Source of the DNA: Pseudoglutamicibacter cumminsii
GTDB taxonomy: Bacteria > Actinomycetota > Actinomycetes > Actinomycetales > Micrococcaceae
Assembly: GCF_003143995.1 (NCBI RefSeq)
Contig: NZ_QFWG01000014.1
Location: forward strand, 1 to 53,049
Length of the DNA stretch: 53,049 nt
Reading direction: 5' to 3'
In this document: piece after piece, positions 42,583 to 51,788 of the stretch
Layout: each line of letters opens with the position of its first letter
Position numbering within the stretch: the first letter of the stretch is position 1
Made by a program: the position numbers and the translations under genes
Notes under the pieces: model-generated
Seen by the model: only the letters and a program-made list of their open reading frames with translations
What the model was told of the DNA's origin: nothing
Databases searched by the model: none

Positions 42583-43842
42583 ATGTCCCGCATGTTCGCC
42601 TCGCTGCAGATCAAGAATTACCGGTGGTGGTTTTTCGGCGGCTTGGTTTCGAATATCGGGACGTGGATGCAGCGCATCGCGCAGGATTGGCTGGTCCTGA
42701 CCCAGCTGACTGATAATTCGGGGACCGCGGTGGGCGTCGTGATGGGTCTGCAGTTTTTGCCGATCCTCTTTTTGTCTGCCTATGCGGGCGTGATGGCTGA
42801 CCGGTATCCGCGGTTGCGCATCGTCCAGATCGCGCAGGCGTTCATGTGTGTGCTCGCGGTGATCCTGGGTGTCATGGTGCTCACGGAGACGGTTGAGCTG
42901 TGGCATGTGTATGCTTTCGCGACGCTGCTGGGTGTGGGTGCGGCGTTCGATGCGCCGGCCCGTCAGGCTCTCGTGAATGACTTGGTGCCGTCCAAGCTGG
43001 TTCCGAACGCGGTTTCGTTGAATTCGACGAGCTTCAATTCGGCGCGGCTGATCGGCCCGGGCGTTTCGGGGCTGTTGATTGCCGCGGTCGGTACGGGCTG
43101 GGTTTTCTTGATCAACGCCGCGAGTTTCGCGGGCGTTCTGCTTTCGCTGTTTGTGATTTCCCGGAACATGCCGGCGAACAGCCAGCCGCGGGTTCCGCGT
43201 AAGCGTGGCCAGGTTGTTGAGGGCATCAAGTATGTTGCGCAGCGACCTACGCTCATCATGATCATGGTCCTCGCGTTTGTGGTGGGTTCGTTTGGGCTGA
43301 ATTTCCCGGTGTTCAACTCGGTTATGGCTACCACGGTGTTCGATGCGGATGCCGAGGTGTTCGGTTTGCTCGGCACAATCCAGGCGTGCGGTACGTTGGC
43401 TGGCGCGTTGATGGCGGCGCGGAGGCAGGGTTCGCGGCTGAAGTTTGTGGTGGGCGGCGCGATCGGTTTCGGTATCACTGTGATCGCCGCGTGTGCGGCT
43501 CCGTGGCTGTGGCTGTACGCGCTTTTGCTGATCCCGACCGGTTGGGCCGCTGTGACGTTCTTGAATTCGTGCAATGTGACGTTGCAGATGACGGTGGACC
43601 CGCGCTATCGCGGACGTGTGATGGCGCTGTACATGGTTTTGGTTATGGGCGGCACACCGCTTGGCGCGCCTTTGATGGGCTGGCTGGCCGAGGTCCTGGG
43701 CGCCCGCGCGTCTGTTTTCTTGGCGGGGCTGATTTCGTTGCTGGCTGGTTTGTGGGGACTGTGGCACTGGAACCGGCATGCACCGCAAGGCGAGTTGCGG
43801 CGCCGTGTGCGCCGCATCCGCGTCCGCTTTGTGGGCCGCTGA
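42583..43842 (+). CDS. MFS exporter (MFS_3 / EntS-like family)
   Basis: This 419-residue transporter has about 12 helices. It starts FASLQIKNYRWWFFGGLVSNIGTWMQRIAQDWLVLTQL, and the A-like motif GVMADRYPRLR sits between helices 2 and 3. The pattern LGVGAAFDAPARQALVNDLVP is typical of the MFS_3 group, which includes the enterobactin exporter EntS and macrolide exporters. No siderophore synthesis genes are nearby, so the substrate is open. GAGGAGG lies 10 bases before ATG 42583. Confidence 0.9.
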   Translation: MSRMFASLQIKNYRWWFFGGLVSNIGTWMQRIAQDWLVLTQLTDNSGTAVGVVMGLQFLPILFLSAYAGVMADRYPRLRIVQIAQAFMCVLAVILGVMVLTETVELWHVYAFATLLGVGAAFDAPARQALVNDLVPSKLVPNAVSLNSTSFNSARLIGPGVSGLLIAAVGTGWVFLINAASFAGVLLSLFVISRNMPANSQPRVPRKRGQVVEGIKYVAQRPTLIMIMVLAFVVGSFGLNFPVFNSVMATTVFDADAEVFGLLGTIQACGTLAGALMAARRQGSRLKFVVGGAIGFGITVIAACAAPWLWLYALLLIPTGWAAVTFLNSCNVTLQMTVDPRYRGRVMALYMVLVMGGTPLGAPLMGWLAEVLGARASVFLAGLISLLAGLWGLWHWNRHAPQGELRRRVRRIRVRFVGR

Positions 43843-43911
43843 GTAGCTGAGGTTACACGGCCGGCTGAGCCGCTACCGCATCGTACGCCGCCTCACCGGC
43901 CGCAGCAACGC

Positions 43912-44739
43912 TCACCCGAACAGCATCGCGCAGATGAACATGAGCGGCACCCCGAGCAGTGTGGAGAGCAGCACGGTGTCTTTCGCGGTGACCATGCCTT
44001 GGTTGTAGTGGGTTGCGGTCACGAACACGTTTTGTGCGGTGGGGAGCACGCCGAGGATCACGGCCATGAAGATGCCGGCGGAATCGAGCTGGAATACGAC
44101 GGCGGCCAGCAGCCACGCGATGAGCGGGTGCACGATGAGTTTGAAGGTGAGCACGAGCACGACGTCGATCCGCCGGCCGTTGCCGTGCTGGAGCGGCTTG
44201 GAACCTACGAGTGAGATACCGAACGCCATGAGCATCGCCGGGACCGCGGCGCCACCGAGGATTTCGATGGGGTTCATGACGGTTTCTGGAATGGTGGCTC
44301 CGGTGGTGGCTACGATGACGCCGGCGAGTGAGGCGAGGATCAGCGGGTTAGTTGCGATGCCTTTGAGCGCGCCGACCACGCCGGAGCCGACGCGCTGGGT
44401 CTGAACATCGAGGCAGATGAGGGAGAGCGGCTGGAGGATCGCGAGCTGGAACAGCAGGACCGGCACGGAGTAGGTGGCGTCGCCGAGCACGAAGATCGCG
44501 ATGGGGATGCCGAGGTTAGCCGAATTGACCATGCCGGCCGAGAGCGCGCCAACGGTGAGTTCAGCTGACCTGCGTTTGAGGGCGAGGCGCGCGATCAGCA
44601 CGTAGAGCGTCATGACGGTGAATGCGCTGATCGCGGCGATGAACACTTGCGGCCCGAAGATGACAGCGACGTCGGCTCGCGCGATTGTGTGGAACAGTTG
44701 AAAGCCAGTGGCTTGGATCCCCGCAAGTTCCGGGAGCAC
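43912..44739 (-). CDS. AEC family transporter, N-terminus missing
   Basis: This is an auxin-efflux-carrier family permease of about 275 residues, against 300-320 for the family. The body is normal, with RADVAVIFGPQVFIAAISAF, NSANLGIPIAIFVLGDA and the ending TVLLSTLLGVPLMFICAMLFG. The first helix and part of the second are absent. Upstream in frame a TGA stops the frame near 44774, and no hydrophobic segment appears in other frames. The apparent start is a GTG at 44739 without a good ribosome-binding site. It is probably a 5'-deleted, decaying gene. Confidence 0.75.
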   Translation of the reverse strand: MLPELAGIQATGFQLFHTIARADVAVIFGPQVFIAAISAFTVMTLYVLIARLALKRRSAELTVGALSAGMVNSANLGIPIAIFVLGDATYSVPVLLFQLAILQPLSLICLDVQTQRVGSGVVGALKGIATNPLILASLAGVIVATTGATIPETVMNPIEILGGAAVPAMLMAFGISLVGSKPLQHGNGRRIDVVLVLTFKLIVHPLIAWLLAAVVFQLDSAGIFMAVILGVLPTAQNVFVTATHYNQGMVTAKDTVLLSTLLGVPLMFICAMLFG

Positions 44740-44948
44740 CAGGCCGCGCTTGGTGCTCGGAGCTTCGGTTACTCATGAGGTTCGCAATGGCGGAATTGTT
44801 AACCTAGGCTTGACCTCGTGAGCGAGTGCCGGTTCTGCTCGGCTTGGGGCAGCGACCGGCAGCTCGCGCCGCGCGAGTCTGTGGCGTATGAGGGCGCGGA
44901 TCGCGGTGCATGATCCACAGTTGAAATAGAGAAAAGAGAGTGAAACGT

Positions 44949-45521
44949 ATGACGAAGCGCGTGAGTGTGATTGTTGGGAGCCTGCGTCGTGGATCCTTTG
45001 CCCGTAAGATTGCGCACAACCTGATTCCGATGTTCCCTGAGGGGTACGAGGCGAAGATCGTGGAGATCCGCGACCTGCCGCTGTACGATTTCGACTACGA
45101 CGACCCAGAGGTCACCGACAAGCCGGTGCCGGCGGAGTACACGGAGTTCCGCGAGACGATTAAGGCCTCTGACGGGGTGCTGTTTGTGACCCCGGAGAAC
45201 AACCGCACCATCCCGGCGTGCCTGAAAAACGCGGTGGATATTGGGTCGAAACCCAACGCCGACGTTGCGTGGAAGGGACTCCCGGCGGGAATTGTGAGCC
45301 ACTCTGTTGGACGCATGGGCGGGTACTCGTCGCAGAAGAACCTGCGCCTTGCGCTTTCCTACTTCGACATGCCAACGCTTGGCCAGCCCGAGGTGTTCCT
45401 GTCGCAGTCGCCTGAGCTTTTCGGTGACGGGGATAAGATCACCCGCGAGTCAACCGTTGAGTTCCTGCAGAAATACATTGACCGCTTCGCTGAGCTGATC
45501 GAAAAAACCAGCCGCGATTAG
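44949..45521 (+). CDS. NADPH-dependent FMN reductase family protein
   Basis: This ~190-residue flavodoxin-like protein has VSVIVGSLRRGSFARKIAHNL (the GSLRxxSxxxK phosphate loop), FVTPENNRTIPACLKNAVDI and SVGRMGGYSSQKNLRLAL, typical of the YieF/chromate-reductase group. These enzymes reduce quinones or metals with NAD(P)H. ATG 44949 has GAGAG 8 bases upstream; GTG 44940 is less well spaced. A terminator follows, shared with the convergent pckG. Confidence 0.92.
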   Translation: MTKRVSVIVGSLRRGSFARKIAHNLIPMFPEGYEAKIVEIRDLPLYDFDYDDPEVTDKPVPAEYTEFRETIKASDGVLFVTPENNRTIPACLKNAVDIGSKPNADVAWKGLPAGIVSHSVGRMGGYSSQKNLRLALSYFDMPTLGQPEVFLSQSPELFGDGDKITRESTVEFLQKYIDRFAELIEKTSRD

Positions 45522-45546
45522 TTTTCGCGGGCGCGTAACCCAAAGG

Positions 45547-45590
45547 CGAGGGGGAAACCGAACACGTTTCGGTTTCCCCCTCGTTTGTTG
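45547..45590. terminator. Terminator between the FMN reductase gene and pckG
   Basis: A 16-bp stem (45547-45562 with 45568-45583) with a 5-base loop is followed by TTTGTTG on the plus strand. Confidence 0.85.
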
Positions 45591-45633
45591 TGTGGCAGTT
45601 TTGTGTCGCCGCGGCCGCGCGGTGGCGCAGGCG

Positions 45634-47499
45634 CTAGCTGTCTGCGCCCCCTGCGTCAGTTGCCGCCTCGGCCCGCAACGCCTCGACAAGCGCCTCGTGT
45701 GCGTCCCAGATTTCGCGCGGCATATCGGGCAGCTCGCGCAGGTGCTCAGCGCGGTGATCGGTTTCCTGCAGCCAGCGTTCAACGTCAACCCGCAGCAGTT
45801 TGTCGAGATCCGCCGCGTCGATTTCGAGACCGGTAAAGTCGAGCTCTTCAACAAGCGGGAGCACGCCGATCGGGGTTTTGCGTCCCTTGACTTTGCCGTC
45901 GCGGTACTGTGTGAGCCAGTTCAGCGCGCGCAGGTTCTCGCGGAAGCCCGGCCACAGGTAACGACCGGTTTCGGGTTCGCGCTGGAACCAGTTGACGTGG
46001 GCAAACATCGGCATCTCTTTCAGCTGCCCGAGCACTTTAAGCCAGTGTTCGGCGTAGCGACCCTCGGAGTACGAGAAGAACGGACGCATCGACATCGGGT
46101 CGTAACGCAGCTGCCCGTCAAGCCCGTCCGCTGCGAAAGTCGCCTCGGCGCCGAGTGTCAGCCCGTCGTAGACGCCATCAACAAGGTTGTCGATTGCGCG
46201 GATCAGCGGTTCACGATCGCGGGTGCGGCCACCGAAGATAATCGCGTCAACGACCACGCCCTCGGGTTTGGAGACGTCTTCGGCGAGGTTCGGGATGCGC
46301 TCCAGCGGAATAGTGAAGCGGCTGTTCGGGTGCGCCCACGGTTCGTTTTGCTGCTCGGCGGTGCGGTCGGTGATTTTCGCGCCGGTCCAGTCGAGCCACC
46401 CTGCCGGGTCGGCCGGGGGTTCGGGGGTGAGACCCTCCCACCACACCTCGCCGGTGACTTCGTTGTAGGCGGTGTTGGTGAAGATCGTGCCCGATCCCTC
46501 AGCGATTGCCGCCATCGCGGTGGGGTTGGAACCCTCGTTGGTGTCTTTTGCGACACCGAAGGCACCGTTTTCGGGGTTGATGGCACGGAGTTTCCCTTCG
46601 TCGTCAACCCACATCCAGGCGATGTCGTCGCCGTAAAAATCAACGCGGTAGCGGTCGCCGAGTCCGTTTGGCGGCAGCGTCATCGCGAGGTTGGTTTTCC
46701 CTGACGCGCTCGGGAAGCCGCCGCACACGTGCGTGGTGACGCCGGTTTCACGGTCGTGGATCCCAAGCAGCAGGAACTGCTCCGCGAGGAACTTCCCTGA
46801 GGCGTAACCGTCGTAGGACGCCTGGCGCAGACCGTGGGCGATTTTACCAAGCAGCGCGTTGCCGCCGTACGCGGAGCCGAAGTGCAAAATGGTGCGCTCG
46901 TCTGCGACGGTCACAAACATCCGCTCGTCGGCGTCGGTGCCCTGCTGCAGCGCGGTCAGGTCACCCGTGAGGTGCACACCGCGCACGAAGAAGTCCTGGT
47001 CGCTGACACCGTCGAAGTGCTCAATTCCGACGCGGGCCATGCGGATCATCTGCAGCACCACGTTGCGGTCGTCGGTGAGCTCAACTCCGAGCGCGAAGTT
47101 CGCAAGCGGGGTGCCGGGAGGGGCCATCAGGTACGGCACCACGTACATGGTTTTACCCGCCGAAGCGCCGCGCATGCGGCTCGTCAGCAGCGGTTTGACC
47201 TCGCTTGAGTGGCGCCAGTTGTTGTAGCGCCCGCGATCCGCCTCGTCAGCCGTGGCGACAAAGGTGCGCTCTTCGGTGCGGGCGGTGTCTTTCGGGTGTG
47301 ACCGTGAGTAGTAGCGACCTTTGCCTGCGCGGAGCATTTCGCCGGCGGCGATGGCCTCTTCGAGCAGCCTGGCGTCATCCGCTGCTGAGACGAGCTCGAT
47401 CTTTTCAGGATTGGTGATCTCTGCCCACTCGCTCACAAAAGCGCGAACGCTTTCCACGTGAATCTCTGGAGGAACTTGAAATTGCTTTGATGCGGTCAT
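45634..47499 (-). CDS. pckG: Phosphoenolpyruvate carboxykinase (GTP)
   Basis: This 621-residue enzyme interconverts oxaloacetate and PEP with GTP/GDP, the gluconeogenic step. The kinase-1a loop GFPSASGKTNLAM, the metal site YGDDIAWMWVDDEG and the reactive-Cys region HVCGGFPSASG identify the GTP-type family, as does SAYGGNALLGKIAHGLRQAS. GAGG lies about 8 bases before ATG 47499. It is convergent with the FMN reductase gene. Confidence 0.97.
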   Translation of the reverse strand: MTASKQFQVPPEIHVESVRAFVSEWAEITNPEKIELVSAADDARLLEEAIAAGEMLRAGKGRYYSRSHPKDTARTEERTFVATADEADRGRYNNWRHSSEVKPLLTSRMRGASAGKTMYVVPYLMAPPGTPLANFALGVELTDDRNVVLQMIRMARVGIEHFDGVSDQDFFVRGVHLTGDLTALQQGTDADERMFVTVADERTILHFGSAYGGNALLGKIAHGLRQASYDGYASGKFLAEQFLLLGIHDRETGVTTHVCGGFPSASGKTNLAMTLPPNGLGDRYRVDFYGDDIAWMWVDDEGKLRAINPENGAFGVAKDTNEGSNPTAMAAIAEGSGTIFTNTAYNEVTGEVWWEGLTPEPPADPAGWLDWTGAKITDRTAEQQNEPWAHPNSRFTIPLERIPNLAEDVSKPEGVVVDAIIFGGRTRDREPLIRAIDNLVDGVYDGLTLGAEATFAADGLDGQLRYDPMSMRPFFSYSEGRYAEHWLKVLGQLKEMPMFAHVNWFQREPETGRYLWPGFRENLRALNWLTQYRDGKVKGRKTPIGVLPLVEELDFTGLEIDAADLDKLLRVDVERWLQETDHRAEHLRELPDMPREIWDAHEALVEALRAEAATDAGGADS

Positions 47500-47661
47500 C
47501 AGGCGCCCTCATTCATTCTTTAGTTTCCGGGTCTCACTTGTGCTCTCTACCGTAGTACGTCGAGTCTGACAGCACCATAAGTATCCCCCTTGAGTCTTGG
47601 GTTCGGTATGACGTAGTCTGCACTTCGGCGTGTCGTAGATTTGTGAGAGTATTCGTGCTAA

Positions 47662-47675
47662 ACACTATATGTGGT
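47662..47675. promoter_or_regulatory. Candidate NrdR box
   Basis: ACACTATATGTGGT resembles the known NrdR consensus (acacwatatnttgtg-like) and lies about 90 bases upstream of nrdI. A second, weaker copy may sit at about 47634-47647; NrdR boxes usually occur in pairs. Confidence 0.5.
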
Positions 47676-47749
47676 GCCCGCAATGTGGGTCAGGACTAGA
47701 TGTAGGGGTGGGATTGCTGAGGCGCAAATGCTGAGAGGAGAACATGCTG

Positions 47750-48259
47750 ATGAGTGAACGCAGGGAAGGCCGAACACGAAGCGTCGCGGAGGTGCGAGTG
47801 CTCGAGGGGCAAGATTCACCTGACCTGGTGTTTTTCTCGAGCGTTTCGGAGAACACCCTCCGCTTCGTCGAGAAGCTCGAGCGCCCGGCGGTGCGGATCC
47901 CACTCCGACCGCGCACAGAGGGAATGATCCGAGTGACCAGGCCCTACGTGCTCGTGGTTCCGACCTACGGCGGCGGAGCGCAGGCCGGGGCGGTGCCGCG
48001 GCAGGTGATTACGTTCCTGAACGATCCTGCAAACCGCGCGCTGATCCGCGGCGTGATTACCGCGGGGAACACCAACTTCGGTGAGCACTACTGCATCGCA
48101 GGACCGATCATCTCAGCCAAGTGCAAAGTTCCTGAGCTGTACCGCTTTGAACTTCTTGGCACCAACCGCGACGTTGCTCGAGTCAAGGCTGGTTTAGACG
48201 AATTTTGGGCACGACAGAACACATTAGAAGCAGAAGCAAATGAGGAGGACGTCGCATGA
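47750..48259 (+). CDS. nrdI: NrdI flavodoxin-like protein, class Ib RNR maturation
   Basis: This ~169-residue protein has [27 protein letters not shown] and [24 protein letters not shown], then [17 protein letters not shown]. NrdI is the FMN protein that supplies oxidant for assembling the Mn-tyrosyl radical cofactor of NrdF. ATG 47750 is 9 bases after AGGAG; ATG 47744 is too close. The N-terminal ~20 residues are an extension. It overlaps nrdE by ATGA. No nrdH (glutaredoxin-like donor) precedes it. Confidence 0.93.
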   Translation: MSERREGRTRSVAEVRVLEGQDSPDLVFFSSVSENTLRFVEKLERPAVRIPLRPRTEGMIRVTRPYVLVVPTYGGGAQAGAVPRQVITFLNDPANRALIRGVITAGNTNFGEHYCIAGPIISAKCKVPELYRFELLGTNRDVARVKAGLDEFWARQNTLEAEANEEDVA

Positions 48260-50430
48260 CGATCGCCACACCATCAGAAACAACCACCCCCAACACTGCA
48301 GGGGTTGGCGGGGTCGGCGAGCGGAAGGACTACCACGCGCTCAACGCCCAGCTGAACCTGTTTGCGGCGGACGGGTCGATCCAGTTTGACAAGGATCACG
48401 AAGCGGCGGAGGCCTACCTGAACCAGCAGGTCATCCCGAACACGAAGCAGTTCGCTTCGGTGTGGGAACGCCTGGAGTGGCTGATCGAAAACGAGTACTA
48501 CGAAGCCGAATACCTGCGCGCCTACGACAAGGACTTCGTCGAGCGCCTCCACGAACAGGCCGACGCTTTCGGGCACAAGTTCCAGACCTTCCTCGGTGCG
48601 TTTAAGTTCTTCACCTCCTACGCGCTGAAAACCTTCGACGGCAGCCTCTTCCTCGAAAACTTCGAGCAGCGAGTTGTTGCCACGGCGCTGTTCCTCGGTC
48701 AGGGTGACGAGGAACTGGCTTCGAAGACGGTCACCGAGATCCTCTCGGGCCGTTTCCAGCCGGCAACTCCGACGTTCTTGAACGCGGGTAAGAAACAGCG
48801 CGGCGAGCTCGTGTCGTGCTTCCTGCTGCGCGTTGAAGACAATCTCGAATCGATTGGCCGCAGCGTTAACTCTGCGCTGCAGCTGTCCAAGCGCGGCGGC
48901 GGTGTGGCGCTGCTGCTGTCAAACCTCCGCGAGGCGGGTGCCCCGATTAAGCAGGTCGAGAACCAGGCTTCCGGTGTTGTTCCCGTGATGAAGATCCTCG
49001 AAGACAGCTTCAGCTACGCGAACCAGCTCGGCGCTCGCCAGGGCGCAGGCGCTGCGTACCTGCACGCGCACCACCCCGACATTATGCGGTTCCTCGACAC
49101 GAAGCGTGAAAACGCTGACGAGAAGATCCGCATTAAGACCCTGTCGGTTGGGGTTGTGATTCCGGATGTGACCTTCGAACTGGCTAAGCAGAACAAAGAT
49201 ATGCACCTGTTTAGCCCCTACGATGTGCTTCGCGAAACCGGTATTCCGCTTTCGGATCAGTCAATCACCGAGCGCTACGACGAGTTCGTCGCGAACCCGC
49301 GGATCCGCAAGACCACGATCAGCGCGCGCGAGTTCTTCAAGACCCTCGCTGAGCTGCAGTTCGAGTCGGGCTACCCGTACGTGCTGTTCGAAGACACTGT
49401 GAACCGTGCGAACCCGCTCGAGGGGCACATCAACATGTCGAACCTGTGCTCGGAGATTCTGCAGGTGAACACCGCCTCTGAGTACGACGCCGCAATCGGG
49501 TACGAGACGATCGGTCACGACATTTCGTGCAACCTCGGCTCGCTGAACATTGCGCAGGCAATGGCCAGCCCGGACTTCGGCGCAACCGTTGAGATTGCGG
49601 TGCGGGCGCTGACGAGTGTGTCGGATCAGACCGACATTCAGGCGGTGCCGTCAATTGCCGAGGGTAACCGTGCGTCACACGCCATCGGCCTCGGCCAGAT
49701 GAACCTGCATGGCTACCTCGCTTCGCAGCGCATCCACTACGGCAGCGAAGAGGGAATTGACTTCACCGACGCGTACTTCCGCACGGTGACCTACCACGCG
49801 CTGCGCGCTTCGAACCAGCTGGCGATTGACCGCGGTGCGACCTTCGCGGGCTTCGAGAAGAGCGACTACGCTGACGGCAGCTACTTCGACCGTTACACGG
49901 CCGAGGAGTGGGTGCCAGAAACCGCGCGGGTGCGTGAGCTCTTCGCCGAGGCTGGAGTTGCGCTGCCGACGGTTGCGGACTGGGAACAGCTGCGCGAGTC
50001 GATCCGCGAACACGGTATCTACAACGCGTACCTGCAGGCGGTGCCACCGACCGGGTCGATTAGCTACGTGAACAACTCGACGGCTTCGATCCACCCGATC
50101 GCCTCGAAGATTGAGATTCGTAAAGAGGGCAAGCTCGGCCGCGTGTACTACCCGGCTCCGCACATGACAAACGACAACCTCGAGTTCTTCGAAGACGCCT
50201 ACGAAATCGGCGCCGAGAAGATCATCGACACCTACGCTGCTGCGACCAAGCACGTGGATCAGGGTCTGTCGCTCACGCTGTTCTTTAAAGACGAGGCGAC
50301 CACTCGCGACATCAACCGCGCGCAGATCTACGCGTGGCGCAAGGGCATCAAGACGCTGTACTACATCCGCCTGCGCCAGCCCGCGCTCGAGGGAACCGAG
50401 ATCGAAGGCTGCGTTTCCTGCGCGCTGTAG
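48256..50430 (+). CDS. nrdE: Class Ib ribonucleotide reductase, alpha subunit
   Basis: This 724-residue catalytic subunit reduces NDPs to dNDPs. Visible parts are [30 protein letters not shown] (substrate-site Cys), [13 protein letters not shown] (thiyl Cys region), [20 protein letters not shown] and the C-terminal redox pair EGCVSCAL. The N-terminal ATP-cone of class Ia is absent, as usual in class Ib. It is translationally coupled to nrdI and separated from nrdF by 114 bases of very GC-rich sequence. Confidence 0.97.
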   Translation: MTIATPSETTTPNTAGVGGVGERKDYHALNAQLNLFAADGSIQFDKDHEAAEAYLNQQVIPNTKQFASVWERLEWLIENEYYEAEYLRAYDKDFVERLHEQADAFGHKFQTFLGAFKFFTSYALKTFDGSLFLENFEQRVVATALFLGQGDEELASKTVTEILSGRFQPATPTFLNAGKKQRGELVSCFLLRVEDNLESIGRSVNSALQLSKRGGGVALLLSNLREAGAPIKQVENQASGVVPVMKILEDSFSYANQLGARQGAGAAYLHAHHPDIMRFLDTKRENADEKIRIKTLSVGVVIPDVTFELAKQNKDMHLFSPYDVLRETGIPLSDQSITERYDEFVANPRIRKTTISAREFFKTLAELQFESGYPYVLFEDTVNRANPLEGHINMSNLCSEILQVNTASEYDAAIGYETIGHDISCNLGSLNIAQAMASPDFGATVEIAVRALTSVSDQTDIQAVPSIAEGNRASHAIGLGQMNLHGYLASQRIHYGSEEGIDFTDAYFRTVTYHALRASNQLAIDRGATFAGFEKSDYADGSYFDRYTAEEWVPETARVRELFAEAGVALPTVADWEQLRESIREHGIYNAYLQAVPPTGSISYVNNSTASIHPIASKIEIRKEGKLGRVYYPAPHMTNDNLEFFEDAYEIGAEKIIDTYAAATKHVDQGLSLTLFFKDEATTRDINRAQIYAWRKGIKTLYYIRLRQPALEGTEIEGCVSCAL

Positions 50431-50448
50431 TCGCGTTCGCGCCCGCGT

Positions 50449-50479
50449 GTGCGCCCGTGCTGCGCGCGCGGGCGCACCG
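50449..50479 (+). repeat. GC-rich hairpin between nrdE and nrdF
   Basis: GTGCGCCCG pairs with CGGGCGCAC (9 bp) within a GCGC-rich stretch, with no T-run. It may set the nrdE:nrdF mRNA ratio (inference). Confidence 0.45.
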
Positions 50480-50544
50480 CGCGCCGTCCGCGCACTCCGC
50501 GCACTGACCACCAGACACCACTAGTGAAAGAGCTTTATTGAACT

Positions 50545-51573
50545 ATGACTGATCCGTTGAACACCGACCGCCCGCTGCAAGAGATCTCGGTCACCCCGCC
50601 GTCGTACCGCCACGACCCGACAGCCCGGCTGCGCCCCATTAACTGGAACCGCGTCACCGACGACAAAGACCTCGAGGTGTGGAACCGTCTGACCGCGAAC
50701 TTCTGGCTACCAGAGAAGGTGCCGCTGTCAAACGACATCCCCGCGTGGCAGAAAATGACCCAGGAAGAGCGCACCCTCACGATGCGCGTCTTCACCGGTC
50801 TGACCATGCTCGACACCGTGCAGGCAACTGTCGGTGAGATCGTGCAGATCCAAGACTCCCGCACCGAACACGAAGAGGCCGTCTACACCAACATTGCGTT
50901 CATGCAGTCGGTGCACGCCCGCTCGTACTCCTCGGTGTTCTCAACGCTGACGAGCACCCCGGAAATCGACGACGCCTACCGCTGGGCAGTTGCCAACGAT
51001 CTGCTGCAGGAACGCTGCAAGAAGGTGCTGCACCACTACTACGGCGATGATCCGCTCAAGCGTAAAGTGTCTTCGACGCTGCTGTCGTCGCTGCTGCTGT
51101 ACGCAGGGTTCTACCTGCCGCTGCACTTCTCGGTGCACGCGACGCTGACGAACACCGCAGACATGATCCGCCTGATTCTGCGTGACAAGGCAGTGCATGG
51201 TTACTACTCGGGTTACAAGTACCAGCGCGGACTCGAGACGCAGAGCAAAGAGCGTCAGGAAGAGATGCGCAAGTTCACCTTCGACCTGCTGGAAGAGCTC
51301 TACGAGCTTGAGCTGCAGTACTCGGGTGAGCTGTACGAGCCGCTCGGCCTGATGGACGACGTTGCCGTGTTCGTGCGTTACAACGCGAACAAGGCGCTGA
51401 TGAACCTCGGTTACCCGTCGCGGTTTACCGCTGAAGAGACCGAAGTGAACCCTGAGATTCTCGCGGCGCTGTCACCTGGCAGCAACGAAAACCACGACTT
51501 CTTCAGTGGATCAGGATCGAGCTACATCATCGGTAAGGGCGAAGACACCACCGACGACGACTGGGACTTCTAG
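50545..51573 (+). CDS. nrdF: Class Ib ribonucleotide reductase, beta subunit
   Basis: This 342-residue ferritin-like subunit holds the di-metal/tyrosyl radical cofactor. Metal-ligand helices are visible in EAVYTNIAFMQSVHARSYSSVFSTL and in LYAGFYLPLHFSVHATLTN; the C-terminus is acidic and aromatic (DDDWDF) for docking into NrdE. It is cotranscribed with nrdI and nrdE. A tandem GGCTCRAGGGCTYARC repeat begins at its stop codon and a strong terminator follows. Confidence 0.97.
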   Translation: MTDPLNTDRPLQEISVTPPSYRHDPTARLRPINWNRVTDDKDLEVWNRLTANFWLPEKVPLSNDIPAWQKMTQEERTLTMRVFTGLTMLDTVQATVGEIVQIQDSRTEHEEAVYTNIAFMQSVHARSYSSVFSTLTSTPEIDDAYRWAVANDLLQERCKKVLHHYYGDDPLKRKVSSTLLSSLLLYAGFYLPLHFSVHATLTNTADMIRLILRDKAVHGYYSGYKYQRGLETQSKERQEEMRKFTFDLLEELYELELQYSGELYEPLGLMDDVAVFVRYNANKALMNLGYPSRFTAEETEVNPEILAALSPGSNENHDFFSGSGSSYIIGKGEDTTDDDWDF

Positions 51574-51611
51574 GCTCAAGGGCTTAACGGCTCGAGGGCT
51601 CAGCGGCTCGA
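51573..51611 (+). repeat. 16-bp tandem repeat at the end of nrdF
   Basis: There are two 16-base units (51573-51588, 51589-51604) differing at two or three bases, plus 7 bases of a third copy. No function is evident. Confidence 0.5.
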
Positions 51612-51632
51612 TTCGGGCCGCACCGTCCGAAT

Positions 51633-51691
51633 AGCGCACCGCGGGTTGGACGCTGGCACACGCCGGCAACCTTCCCGCGGTGCGCTGTTTT
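51633..51691 (+). terminator. Terminator of the nrd operon
   Basis: A perfect 13-bp stem (51633-51645 with 51674-51686) with a 28-base loop is followed by GTTTTG. Confidence 0.8.
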
Positions 51692-51712
51692 GTGCCCGAG
51701 CCAGCGCGATTC

Positions 51713-51772
51713 TTGTCGACTAAGATCGACAAAACCTCCGCAAAGTAGCAGCTTGTCGACTATACTCGACAA
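51713..51772 (+). promoter_or_regulatory. Two 20-bp palindromes, 40 bp apart, each enclosing a -10 hexamer
   Basis: TTGTCGA-N6-TCGACAA occurs at 51713-51732 and again at 51753-51772. The arms are perfect and identical in both. The spacers give TAAGAT (51721-51726) and TATACT (51761-51766), both good -10 elements. A protein bound to either site would cover a promoter. The downstream ATPase gene starts 14-17 bases after the second palindrome. Confidence 0.7.
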
Positions 51773-51788
51773 AATAGGGAGGTTTGTG

